Source: NCEH01 sp002257205 (GTDB lineage Bacteria; Pseudomonadota; Alphaproteobacteria; Rhizobiales; Xanthobacteraceae). Taken from it: 64,000 nucleotides of DNA. Positions 9,028-17,973 of the stretch are shown here, in pieces. The stretch lies in the NCBI RefSeq assembly GCF_043195105.1, contig NZ_JBAFWO010000002.1. One strand, 5' to 3'. The first letter of the stretch is position 1, and every line of letters starts with the position of its first letter. Below the pieces are notes generated by a model. It saw only the letters and a program-made list of their open reading frames with translations, was not told the DNA's origin and did not search any database. The translations under genes and the position numbers were made by a program.

Positions 9028-11268
9028 ATGGCTACCCGCACACTTCCCCCCCCAGGCGATGGCAATATCGAGCCGGTCGAACTGAAGGCGGCGCTCGAAG
9101 AACGCTATCTGGCCTACGCCCTCTCCACGATCATGCACCGTGCGCTGCCCGATGCGCGCGACGGGCTGAAGCCGGTCCACCGCCGCATCCTCCATGCGAT
9201 GCGCTTGCTGAAGCTGGATCCGGAAGCCGGCTTCAAGAAATGCGCCCGTGTCGTGGGCGACGTGATCGGCAAGTTCCACCCGCACGGCGACCAAGCGGTC
9301 TATGACGCTTTGGTGCGCCTGGCGCAGGATTTTGCCCAGCGTTATCCGTTGGTGGACGGACAGGGCAATTTCGGCAATGTGGACGGCGATAATGCCGCCG
9401 CCATGCGATACACCGAAGCGCGCCTCACCGAGACCGCGCGTCTGCTGCTGGACGGCATCGACGACGACGCGGTGGATTTCCGCCCCACCTATGACGGCTC
9501 CGAGGAAGAGCCGGTTGTCCTCCCGGCCGCCTTCCCGAACCTGCTGGCCAACGGCTCACAGGGCATCGCCGTCGGCATGGCGACCTCGATCCCGCCGCAC
9601 AATGCCGCCGAATTGCTGGATGCCGCGCTCCATCTGCTGGACCATCCCGACGCGCCAGCCTCCGACCTGCTGCAATTCGTGCCCGGCCCGGATTTCCCCA
9701 CCGGCGGCGTGCTGGTGGAGGATCCCGTCGGCGCCGCGGAAGCCTATGCCACCGGGCGCGGCTCGTTCCGCGTGCGGGCGCGCTGGCACAAGGAAGACAC
9801 CGGCCGCGGCACCTATCTCGTGGTGGTGACGGAAATTCCCTATGGCGTGCCCAAGTCGCGCCTGGTGGAGAAGATCGCCGAGCTGCTGACCGACAAGAAG
9901 CTGCCCCTGCTTGCCGACGTGCGCGACGAGAGCGCGGAGGACATCCGCCTGGTGCTGGAGCCGCGCACCCGCGCGGTGGATGCCGAAGTCCTGATGGCCA
10001 GCCTGTTCAAGCTCACCGAGCTTGAGGCCCGCGTCTCGCTGAACATGAACGTGCTGGTGCGCGGGCAGATTCCCAAGGTGCTCTCGCTCGCCGACGCGCT
10101 GCGCGAATGGCTCGCCCACCGCCGCGACGTGCTGCTGCGCTCCTCGCGTCATCGCCTGGGCGAGATCGCGCACCGGCTTGAGGTTCTGGGCGGCTATCTG
10201 ATCGCCTATCTCAACCTCGACGAGGTGATCCGCATCATCCGCGAGGAGGACGAGCCCAAGGTTTCGCTCATGTCCACGTTCGAGCTCACGGACGTGCAGG
10301 CGGAAGCCATCCTCAACATGCGCCTGCGCTCCCTGCGCCGCCTGGAGGAGATGGAAATCCGCAAGGAGCACGACAAGCTGAGCAAGGAACAGGACCAGCT
10401 CAACAAGCTCGTGGGATCCGAGCCGGCCCAGTGGAAGGCGATCGGCAAGCAGATCCACGAGACCCATAAGCTCTATGGCCCGGACACCGCCATCGGTCGC
10501 CGCCGCACCAGCTTCGGCGTCGCGGCTGTGTTCGACGAGGATGCCTTCAGCGAGGCGCTGGTGGAGCGCGAGCCGGTCACCATCGTGGTCACGCAGAAGG
10601 GCTGGATCCGCGCGCTGAAGGGCCATGTGGCGGATCTCTCCGGCCTTCAGTTCAAGGGCGACGACAGCCTCGCCCACGCCTTCTTCGCCGAGACCACGTC
10701 GCGTGTCATGGTCTGGGCGACGAATGGCCGCTTCTACACCCTGGATGCCTCCAAGCTGCCGGGCGGGCGCGGCCATGGCGAGCCGATCCGCCTCATGATC
10801 GACCTGGAGCAGGAAGCGGAGATCGTCAGCGTCTTCGCCTATCAGGGCGGGCGCAAGCTGCTGGTGTCCTCGCGCGAGGGGCGCGGCTTCCTGGTGGCGG
10901 AGGATGATTGCCTTGCCAACACCCGCAAGGGCAAGCAGGTGCTGTCCATGGATGCGCCGGACGTCGCCACCGCCGTGGTGCCGGCGGTGGGCGATTGGGT
11001 GGCGGTGATCGGCGACAATCGCAAGCTGCTGCTGTTCCCGCTCAGCCAGGTGCCGGAAATGGTGCGCGGGCGGGGCGTGCGGTTGCAGCGCTACCGCGAG
11101 GGCGGCCTCTCGGACATCAAGGTGTTCGCGATCGCCGACGGCCTCACCTGGGAGGATACCTCCGGCCGCACCTGGACGGTCAGCGAGCTTTTGGAATGGC
11201 AGGGCGAGCGTGCCTCGTCCGGCCGCCTGCCGCCCAAGGGATTCCCACGCAACAATAAGTTCGGCTGA
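9028..11268 (+). CDS. parC: DNA topoisomerase IV subunit A
   Basis: Subunit A of the decatenating type II topoisomerase, 746 residues. The breakage-reunion domain starts with YLAYALSTIMHRALPDARDG and contains KCARVVGDVIGKFHPHGD (quinolone-resistance region) and the active-site tyrosine in AMRYTEARL. The length and the short C-terminal region without a GyrA box favour ParC over GyrA. An AT-richer intergenic stretch at 8832-9027 precedes it and probably holds its promoter. The ClC gene begins 4 bases after the stop. Confidence 0.93.
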   Translation: MATRTLPPPGDGNIEPVELKAALEERYLAYALSTIMHRALPDARDGLKPVHRRILHAMRLLKLDPEAGFKKCARVVGDVIGKFHPHGDQAVYDALVRLAQDFAQRYPLVDGQGNFGNVDGDNAAAMRYTEARLTETARLLLDGIDDDAVDFRPTYDGSEEEPVVLPAAFPNLLANGSQGIAVGMATSIPPHNAAELLDAALHLLDHPDAPASDLLQFVPGPDFPTGGVLVEDPVGAAEAYATGRGSFRVRARWHKEDTGRGTYLVVVTEIPYGVPKSRLVEKIAELLTDKKLPLLADVRDESAEDIRLVLEPRTRAVDAEVLMASLFKLTELEARVSLNMNVLVRGQIPKVLSLADALREWLAHRRDVLLRSSRHRLGEIAHRLEVLGGYLIAYLNLDEVIRIIREEDEPKVSLMSTFELTDVQAEAILNMRLRSLRRLEEMEIRKEHDKLSKEQDQLNKLVGSEPAQWKAIGKQIHETHKLYGPDTAIGRRRTSFGVAAVFDEDAFSEALVEREPVTIVVTQKGWIRALKGHVADLSGLQFKGDDSLAHAFFAETTSRVMVWATNGRFYTLDASKLPGGRGHGEPIRLMIDLEQEAEIVSVFAYQGGRKLLVSSREGRGFLVAEDDCLANTRKGKQVLSMDAPDVATAVVPAVGDWVAVIGDNRKLLLFPLSQVPEMVRGRGVRLQRYREGGLSDIKVFAIADGLTWEDTSGRTWTVSELLEWQGERASSGRLPPKGFPRNNKFG

Positions 11269-11272
11269 CGCC

Positions 11273-13039
11273 ATGACGGAAGCGGTCGAAACGCGCGGCC
11301 GCGCTTCTGCCGCCAACTCCGGCCTTGCCGCCCTTGCGGCCAGCACGCACCGGCGCGGGGAATTGCGCCTGGTGCTGCTTGCGGCCGTGGTGGGCATCCT
11401 TTCCGGCGCGGTTGCGATGGCGATCAGCAGCGGCGCCAAATGGATGCATGCCATCCTGTTCGGCGCCGGAACGGACGGCATGCTCAGCCGTCTTCCCAGC
11501 CTGTCGCAGCCTTATATGTACCTGATCCCGGCGGTTGGCGGCCTGGCGATCGGCCTGCTGGCCTGGATCGTGCGCAAGGTACGGCCCGGCGGAATCCGCG
11601 ACCCGATCGAGGCGAACGCGCTCCACGGCGGGCGGATGTCTTTGCTCGACAGCGCCATTCTCTCGGTCCAGGTCATGCTCTGCAACGGTTTCGGCGCGTC
11701 GGTCGGCATGGAGGCGGGCTATAGCCAGGCGGGGGCCGGCATAGGCTCAACCATCGCCAGCCGGCTCGGCCTCAGCCGGGGGCAATGCCGCGTGCTGGTC
11801 GGCTCCGGCGCGGCGGCCGGCATCGCCGCCGCGTTCCATGCGCCCCTGACCGGTGCCTTCTACGGTTTCGAGCTGATCATCGGGGTTTACGCCATTCCCT
11901 CGGTCGCGCCGGTGATGACCGCGGCTCTGCTCGCGGTTCTGACCGTCCGTACCCTCGGGGCGGAGCCGTTTCCCATCATCGTGCCGCCGATTCCCGACCT
12001 GACGCTCGCGGACTATCCGCCCTTCATCCTGCTCGGCCTGATCGGAGCCGGTGTCGCGATCGCCATCATGCGGCTGGTCACTCTGGTCGAGAAGGGCTTC
12101 CAGCTCAGCGGTGTGCCCGCCCCATTGCGGCCCATGATCGGTGGACTGGGCGTCGGGGCCCTCGCCCTCTATAGCCCGCAGATCATGTCGAGCGGGGAGG
12201 GGGCGCTGCATATCCAGGTGGGGACCGGTGTCACCGTGTCGGTGCTTCTGGTCTTCCTGCTGAAGATCTGCGCCTCTTCCCTGTCGCTGGGATCGGGGTT
12301 TCGCGGCGGCCTGTTTCTGGCGGCGCTGTTCCTCGGCTCGCTCATGGGCAAGCTGTTCGCCGGAGCAGCCGCGTTCGCGGGCCTCCCGGTCGATCCCGTG
12401 GTTTCGGCCGTGGTGGGCATGGCGGCGCTCGCCGTTGGCATCGTCGGCGGGCCGTTCACCATGACCTTTCTGACCCTTGAGACCACGGGCGATCTCGCCA
12501 TTTCCGGCCTCGTCCTCACCGCCGCTATCGCCTGCTCCCTCACGGTGCGGGAAACCTTCGGTTATTCCTTCTCCACTTGGCGGCTGCACCTGCGGGGGGA
12601 GAGCATCCGCGGCGCACACGACGTCGGGTGGTTGCGGGACCTCACGGTCGGCCGGCTGATGGAGCCGATGCGCGCGACCTTTTCCGCCGACGGGACCCAG
12701 GCCGCCTTCCGCGCCGCCTTTCCGCTCGGCCAGATCCGGCACGTCACGCTGCTGGACGCCGAGGGGCGTTATGCCGGGCTGGTGCGGGTGGCGCGGGTCT
12801 ATTCGGCCGGACAGGACGGGCCGATCGACGCGTTTGCCCAGCACCGCAACGCCATTCTCCATCCCGACATGAATGTCACCGAGGCGGCGGGCGTGTTCCG
12901 CGATGCCAATGCGGAGATGCTGGCGGTGGTCGATCCCGACACCGGCCAGGTTCTCGGCCAGTTGCACGAGGTCGAGGCGCTGCGCCGCTACGCGCACGAG
13001 GTGGAAATTGCCCGCCGCGATCTCTCCGGCGGGGATTGA
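11273..13039 (+). CDS. ClC-family chloride channel/transporter with C-terminal CBS-like region
   Basis: Polytopic membrane protein of 588 residues. About ten hydrophobic segments lie in residues 35-440, followed by a soluble part resembling a CBS pair (LTVGRLMEPMRATF... and NAILHPDMNVTEAAGVF). ClC signatures are GMEAGYSQAGAGIGS (with the gating-glutamate position), SGAAAGIAAAFHAPLTGAFY and SGFRGGLFLAALFLG. At the position of the E. coli proton glutamate (IIEEM) this protein reads GFELI, so the second Glu is replaced by Leu by my alignment; it may be a channel or a variant exchanger. The start at 11273 lies 4 bases after the parC stop. Confidence 0.85.
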   Translation: MTEAVETRGRASAANSGLAALAASTHRRGELRLVLLAAVVGILSGAVAMAISSGAKWMHAILFGAGTDGMLSRLPSLSQPYMYLIPAVGGLAIGLLAWIVRKVRPGGIRDPIEANALHGGRMSLLDSAILSVQVMLCNGFGASVGMEAGYSQAGAGIGSTIASRLGLSRGQCRVLVGSGAAAGIAAAFHAPLTGAFYGFELIIGVYAIPSVAPVMTAALLAVLTVRTLGAEPFPIIVPPIPDLTLADYPPFILLGLIGAGVAIAIMRLVTLVEKGFQLSGVPAPLRPMIGGLGVGALALYSPQIMSSGEGALHIQVGTGVTVSVLLVFLLKICASSLSLGSGFRGGLFLAALFLGSLMGKLFAGAAAFAGLPVDPVVSAVVGMAALAVGIVGGPFTMTFLTLETTGDLAISGLVLTAAIACSLTVRETFGYSFSTWRLHLRGESIRGAHDVGWLRDLTVGRLMEPMRATFSADGTQAAFRAAFPLGQIRHVTLLDAEGRYAGLVRVARVYSAGQDGPIDAFAQHRNAILHPDMNVTEAAGVFRDANAEMLAVVDPDTGQVLGQLHEVEALRRYAHEVEIARRDLSGGD

Positions 13040-13073
13040 GGCTTATCGGCCCCGGGCCTTATCCGCCCGAGGA

Positions 13074-13781
13074 TTATCCGCCCAAGGGCCTGGCGGCCTG
13101 GTGGGGAATCGGCAGGCTGCTCAGCAGTTCGCTCGCCCCGGTCCACATGATCTGGAGGCCGATGCACAGGAGCACGAAGGCGAACAGGCGGACCAGGATA
13201 TTGGTGCCGTTCGGCCCCAGGATGCGCTCGATATCGCCGGCATAGCGATAGGCCAGAAGGATGGTGATCGAGATCGAGAGCAGGCCAAGCACTGCCGCCG
13301 CGACTTCCAGCGCCGCGATGGTGTAGGAAAAAGTCGTTCCCGCCGAAACCTGGCTGCCCAGCGCGATGGCTGTGGCGATCGAGCCCGGGCCTACCGTCAG
13401 CGGCATGGTGAGCGGATAGAACGCCTGATCCTCGATCCGGGACACGTCGACATCCTGCTGGGAGCTGTTGTCGGTCTGCCGGTCTGCCGGGGCATTGCCC
13501 TGGTGCAGGATCTGCCAGCCGACGAACGCCACCACCATGCCGCCGCCCACACGCACCACCGGCAGGCTGATGCCGAAGAAGGTGAGGATGTGCGAGCCGA
13601 GCACCATGGAGCACAGCAGCAGGACGAAGCCATAGGTGGCGATCTTGCGCGCGATCATCGCCCGCGTCGCCGGCGAGGCGCCGCGTGTGAACTGGTAGAA
13701 AATGGGCGCGCCGCCCAGCGGATTGACCACCGGAAACAGGGCGGCGAACACCGCAAGAAAAACGTTGATAAACTGGCTCAC
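13074..13781 (-). CDS. MarC-family integral membrane protein
   Basis: Six-helix membrane protein of the MarC/UPF0056 family, whose transport substrate is not known. Family segments are FLAVFAALFPVVNPLGGAPI at the N-terminus and YPLTMPLTVGPGSIATAI in the middle. A polar loop near residues 115-130 is rich in Asp, Gln and Ser. The GTG at 13781 is preferred because a strong GGGAGG site lies about 8 bases upstream and family proteins begin near here; an ATG at 13802 would add 7 residues. The gene is convergent with the ClC gene. Confidence 0.85.
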   Translation of the reverse strand: MSQFINVFLAVFAALFPVVNPLGGAPIFYQFTRGASPATRAMIARKIATYGFVLLLCSMVLGSHILTFFGISLPVVRVGGGMVVAFVGWQILHQGNAPADRQTDNSSQQDVDVSRIEDQAFYPLTMPLTVGPGSIATAIALGSQVSAGTTFSYTIAALEVAAAVLGLLSISITILLAYRYAGDIERILGPNGTNILVRLFAFVLLCIGLQIMWTGASELLSSLPIPHQAARPLGG

Positions 13782-13869
13782 CCGAGCGCCTCCCACGGCC
13801 ATGCCGCCGCACGCCGTTTGCGGCTTTCGCCACGGGTTTGCAAGGTTGTGGACGAGTGGCCCGGCGTGC

Positions 13870-14619
13870 TCAAGCTTCGACCCGCTCCCAGCCCTGCGGG
13901 GAAAGGCGCTCCTGCGGCAGGAAGCGGCGCTTGTAGTCCATCTTGCGCGAGCCGTTCACCCAATAGCCGAGATAGACATAAGGCAGGCCCATCGCCCGCG
14001 CCTTGGCGATGTGATCGAGAATCAGGAACGTGCCCAGGGAGCGGTCGGGGATATTGGGGTTGTAGAAGGAATAGACCATGGAGAGCCCGTCGCTCAGCAC
14101 ATCGGTCAGAGCCACCGCGAACAGATCGCCGATGCCGCGCCCGTTGATGCGCGTGTCCGGCCCGAGCTTTCGATATTCCACCAGACGGGACTGTACATGG
14201 GTGTCCTCCACCATCATGGCATAGTCGAGCACGCTCATGTCCGCCATGCCGCCGGAACCGTGGCGGGTGCTGACATAGGAGCGGAAGAGCGCATATTGCT
14301 CGGAGGTCGGCACGGTCTCGCGCAGCGCCCCGCCGATGTCGGTATTGGCGGCGAGCACGCGGCGGAAGCTGCGGCTTTCCGTGAACTCGTCCACGCAGAT
14401 GCGCACGGAGACGCAGGCGCGACACCCCTCGCAGGCCGGACGATAGGCGATTGACTGGCTGCGGCGGAATCCGCCTTGGGTCAGGACATCATTGAGCGTG
14501 GTCGCGCGTTCGCCCACAAGGTGCGTAAACACCTTCCGCTCCTCCTTGCCCGGCAGATAGGGGCAAGGCGAAGGTGCGGTCAGATAGAATTGCGGTGTGT
14601 CACGCGGATGCTCGGTCAC
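13870..14619 (-). CDS. bpt: Aspartate/glutamate leucyltransferase (N-end rule)
   Basis: Bpt/ATE-family aminoacyl-tRNA protein transferase of 249 residues. It moves leucine from Leu-tRNA onto proteins with N-terminal Asp or Glu, marking them for ClpS-ClpAP; clpS and clpA occur in this same window. The conserved cysteine motif is SIAYRPACEGCRACVSVRI, and the C-terminal GNAT-like part has YSFYNPNIPDRSLGTFLILD and VYLGYWVNGSRKMDYKRRF. The start is GTG at 14619. Whether it uses Leu or Arg cannot be settled by sequence alone; alphaproteobacterial members of this length are usually annotated Bpt. Confidence 0.88.
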   Translation of the reverse strand: MTEHPRDTPQFYLTAPSPCPYLPGKEERKVFTHLVGERATTLNDVLTQGGFRRSQSIAYRPACEGCRACVSVRICVDEFTESRSFRRVLAANTDIGGALRETVPTSEQYALFRSYVSTRHGSGGMADMSVLDYAMMVEDTHVQSRLVEYRKLGPDTRINGRGIGDLFAVALTDVLSDGLSMVYSFYNPNIPDRSLGTFLILDHIAKARAMGLPYVYLGYWVNGSRKMDYKRRFLPQERLSPQGWERVEA

Positions 14620-14701
14620 GACACTCAGGCCTCGAATTGTGTGAGCATCGCTCCCAGGGTCGAGTCGGTCAAAAGAATTTGCGCCCCCCGCCTTGCGAAA
14701 T

Positions 14702-15229
14702 TTAGCTGCGGCGCAGCAGCGCGGCGCGCGATTCGGTGTTCACCACCACCGCGCCGACCAGGAAATCATGCAGCAGCCGGCGGCGATCATTGAACAATGC
14801 CACCAGCAAGACGAACGGCGTGAACACGCTCACCGAGACCCAGAACGCCACCGCATGCACCCCGCCGAGCACGGCATAAGCCGGCGCACCGTACCAGGTG
14901 CGCATTTCCAGCTCCATCAGCCGCATGCCGAGCGTGGCCGAAGCGGGAGATCCAAGGGTCAGTGCGTTATAGCAAATGGCCCAGATCACGAACGCCGGTC
15001 CCAGCAGGGGAAACAGCATCCAGCCCAAGCTCAAGGTGAAGATGCCGAACACGAAGATGAAGACGGCCAGCAGAACGATCGGGCCGATGATCATCGTCGC
15101 GTCGACGGCGAAGGCCACAAGGCGGCGCGAGAGCACACCTTCGAAATATTCCGGCTGGGTGACCGTGTCGAAGGCATGCGGGCGCGTCGAATCCGAGTAA
15201 GGACGGCTGTCACCGGGCGTGTATGTCAT
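14702..15229 (-). CDS. RDD-family membrane protein
   Basis: A 175-residue protein with an RDD domain: RRLVAFAVDATMIIGPIVLL carries the Arg and Asp of helix 1, and a later segment reads NDRRRLLHDFLVGAVVV with the closing Arg/Asp pair. Three to four transmembrane segments are predicted. Some RDD proteins are ion antiporters; for most the role is unknown. The start at 15229 follows GGAGCGAAATGAG; in-frame ATGs at 15244 and 15280 are possible. It lies upstream of bpt on the same strand with an 82-base gap. Confidence 0.8.
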   Translation of the reverse strand: MTYTPGDSRPYSDSTRPHAFDTVTQPEYFEGVLSRRLVAFAVDATMIIGPIVLLAVFIFVFGIFTLSLGWMLFPLLGPAFVIWAICYNALTLGSPASATLGMRLMELEMRTWYGAPAYAVLGGVHAVAFWVSVSVFTPFVLLVALFNDRRRLLHDFLVGAVVVNTESRAALLRRS

Positions 15230-15421
15230 CTCATTTCGCTCCATGCGCAATAAGGTGGTGTGCCTCACCTTGGGGCGCAAGAACCGGCCGCAGGGTGCAA
15301 GCGGCGCCCTGGATGCGCGCTCCGCATTTTGGCAAACCTAGCCGGTGCCGCCACGCCCTCGCCCATGTGGCGTCGGACAAGGGCGGCGCCCGTGTGATCG
15401 TCTCTCAGGACCGGATTGCCC

Positions 15422-17191
15422 ATGGATGTTTTCGCCGCCGCCCGCCGTGCCATTTTGCTCACGCTTCTCCTTCTCGGATCGACCTGCGCGGCGCTCGCCA
15501 TTTCCCCCCGGCCGGTAGAGGGGCAGGGCGGCATGGTGGTGAGCGAACAGGCGATCGCCGCCGGGGTGGGCGCCGATATCCTGCGGCGCGGCGGCAATGC
15601 GGTGGATGCGGCGGTGGCGGTGGGGTATGCGCTGGCCGTGGTACATCCGTGCTGCGGCAATCTCGGCGGTGGCGGCTATATGGTGGTGCGCCTCGCCGAC
15701 GGCACCGCGACCTTCATCGATTTCCGCGAAGCCGCGCCCGGCGCGGCCACCGCCGGCATGTTCCTGGATGGTGACGGCAATCTGGTTCCAGACGCGAGCC
15801 TGAAGGGTTGGCGCGCCGTGGCCGTGCCGGGATCGGTGCTCGGCCTCGATACCGCGCTGGAGCGTTTCGGCACCATGTCGCGCACCCAGGTGATGGCGCC
15901 GGCGATCGCCCTGGCGCGGGAAGGCTATGTGCTGTCCGCAGGGGACGCGGCCATCCTCGCCACCGGCACCGAGGCGTTCCGCGCCGATCCCACCCTCGCC
16001 GCGATTTTCCTGAAGGATGGCGCCGCGCTCAAGGCCGGCGACCGGCTGGTGCAGAGCGATCTTGCCTCGACCCTCTCGGCCATCGCGGCCAGCGGTCCTG
16101 CCGCCTTCTACCGCGGCGAGATTCCCCGGCGCATCGTCGCCGCGAGCACGGCGGGCGGCGGCCTGCTGAGCGCGCAGGATTTCGCCACATATGCGGTGCG
16201 CGTGGGCGAGCCGCTGCGCTGCACCTATCGCGGCTATGACATTCTCACCGCGGCGCCCTCCAGCGCGGGGGGCACGGCCATCTGCGAGATCCTGAACATC
16301 CTTGAGGGCTATCCTTTGTCTTCGTCCGGCGCGGGTGCGGCGGAGACGGTGCATATGATGGCCGAGGCGATGCGGCAGGCTTTCATCGACCGCAATTCCG
16401 CGCTCATCGATCCCGCGTTCGGCGCCAATCCGCTAGAGCGGCTGCTGTCGAAGGACTATGCGGTGGCGATCCGGGCGCGCATCGATCTTGCCCGCGCGGC
16501 CGTCTCGACGCTGGACGATCCCTCGTCCGCCCCCCATGAGGGCACCGAGACGACCCATTATTCCGTCGCCGACGCGGCCGGCAACACGGTCGCGGTGACC
16601 TATTCCCTCAACGCCTATTTTGGCGCGCGCGTCATGGCGCCGGGCACCGGGGTGTTCCTGAATGACACCATGGACGATTTCACCACCAAGCCGGGCAATT
16701 CCAATGCGTTCGGCCTCGTCCAGGGGGCGCGCAACGCAATCGCGCCGGGCAAGCGGCCGCTCAGTTCCATGAGCCCGACCATCGTGGTGCGGGAGGGCAA
16801 GCCTTATCTCGTCCTCGGCTCGCCAGGGGGATCGCGAATCATTTCCTCCGTGGTGCAGACGCTGGTGAACGTGATCGACCACGGCATGACACTCCAGGAA
16901 GCGGTGGACGCGCCGCGCATTCACCATCAATGGCTGCCCGACGTGCTGTTCGCCGAGCCCTATGCCCTGTCGCCGGACACTATTCGCCTGCTGGTGGAGA
17001 AGGGCCACAAGGTGGTGGTGCAACGCCCGTGGAGCGCGGTGGAGGCGATCCAATTCCCGGACGCGGGCCCGGCCCAGGCGCAGCAGCCGGCCTTCGGTTC
17101 GGATACGCTGCGGCTCTGGAAGCCGCGGCCCGGCACGGTCTATGGCGCCAATGACAACCGCCGCCCGGCCGGGGCCGCCGTGGCGCCGTGA
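15422..17191 (+). CDS. ggt: Gamma-glutamyltransferase
   Basis: N-terminal nucleophile hydrolase that cleaves gamma-glutamyl bonds of glutathione in the periplasm, 589 residues. Residues 1-25 form a signal peptide (AARRAILLTLLLLGSTCAALA). The autoprocessing site and catalytic threonine lie in TTHYSVADAAGNTVAVTYS, splitting the proenzyme into large and small subunits. The later boxes RPLSSMSPTIVV and LGSPGGSRIISSVVQ bind the glutamate moiety. The ATG at 15422 is used; an in-frame TTG lies 6 bases upstream. The gene is divergent from the RDD gene across a 190-base gap. Confidence 0.92.
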   Translation: MDVFAAARRAILLTLLLLGSTCAALAISPRPVEGQGGMVVSEQAIAAGVGADILRRGGNAVDAAVAVGYALAVVHPCCGNLGGGGYMVVRLADGTATFIDFREAAPGAATAGMFLDGDGNLVPDASLKGWRAVAVPGSVLGLDTALERFGTMSRTQVMAPAIALAREGYVLSAGDAAILATGTEAFRADPTLAAIFLKDGAALKAGDRLVQSDLASTLSAIAASGPAAFYRGEIPRRIVAASTAGGGLLSAQDFATYAVRVGEPLRCTYRGYDILTAAPSSAGGTAICEILNILEGYPLSSSGAGAAETVHMMAEAMRQAFIDRNSALIDPAFGANPLERLLSKDYAVAIRARIDLARAAVSTLDDPSSAPHEGTETTHYSVADAAGNTVAVTYSLNAYFGARVMAPGTGVFLNDTMDDFTTKPGNSNAFGLVQGARNAIAPGKRPLSSMSPTIVVREGKPYLVLGSPGGSRIISSVVQTLVNVIDHGMTLQEAVDAPRIHHQWLPDVLFAEPYALSPDTIRLLVEKGHKVVVQRPWSAVEAIQFPDAGPAQAQQPAFGSDTLRLWKPRPGTVYGANDNRRPAGAAVAP

Positions 17192-17232
17192 CACGCCGCT
17201 TTGCTTCAGCGCATGGTGCGTTTTGATGCGCC

Positions 17233-17910
17233 TCAGCGCATGTCGCGTGCGATGCGGGCGGTCAGATCGGCCTGCGTCGCTTGCTCGCGGGCGATAGCTA
17301 GACCCACTTGAGCCTTGATCTCCCGCAGTCCGTCGAGGGCTTCGGCGATCAATTGCTCGGTATCCAGCTGCTCCGCCTCGCGCAATTTATCATCGTCGGG
17401 CAAAGCATCGAGCCGGGAAAAGGCCGTGCGCAGCTTCAGCAATTCCTTCGCCAGATGCCACGCCAGGAAGGTGCCGGCAGAGGGGGCGAAGTTCAGATGC
17501 TCCAGCATGCCGCGTTTCTGCAGTCGCCGGAGGACCTCGATATTGGGGTAGGCGCAGACCGGATCGGCGGCGCCAAATCCGGACAACCAGTCGTCGACGA
17601 TGGACTGAAGAAAGTTCAGTCCGTACAGCGCTTCGGCGGAGGCGTCGCGACGTTCCTGCAGGAAGGCAATTTCGCCTTTGTTGATCTGTCCCTGCACCCC
17701 GAGCCAAGCGATCCAGCCGGCGAAGATGGTGCCGGCGGCGCCCAGCAGACCGCCGGCCAGGTCGCCGTATTGGCGCAGATAGCAGCCGATCCCGCCAGCG
17801 GGCAGGTCGAAATCGCACAGGTGCGCCTTGTCATCGGCAAGGTGCATCAGCAGCCCCACCGAGACGGTGAGCAACAAAAGCACCAGCAGGGTCTGAAAGA
17901 GCGGCTTCAT
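17233..17910 (-). CDS. Membrane protein with soluble helical domain, function unknown
   Basis: I do not recognise this 225-residue protein. It has an N-terminal membrane helix (LFQTLLVLLLLTVSVGLLM), a Cys-containing loop (HLCDF...GIGCYLRQ), a second hydrophobic segment (LLGAAGTIFAGWIAWLGVQG) and then about 150 residues of predicted cytoplasmic helix. The final part (EQATQADLTARIARDMR) is likely coiled coil. It sits convergent to ggt and downstream of the threonine dehydratase gene, 63 bases from it. The high-GC codon use is like its neighbours, so it appears native. Confidence 0.6.
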   Translation of the reverse strand: MKPLFQTLLVLLLLTVSVGLLMHLADDKAHLCDFDLPAGGIGCYLRQYGDLAGGLLGAAGTIFAGWIAWLGVQGQINKGEIAFLQERRDASAEALYGLNFLQSIVDDWLSGFGAADPVCAYPNIEVLRRLQKRGMLEHLNFAPSAGTFLAWHLAKELLKLRTAFSRLDALPDDDKLREAEQLDTEQLIAEALDGLREIKAQVGLAIAREQATQADLTARIARDMR

Positions 17911-17973
17911 GGGGCAAACATGATGGGTTGGGGCGCGGCTTGTCGAGGGCGCGCAGCCGGATTCAGGCGCGGC

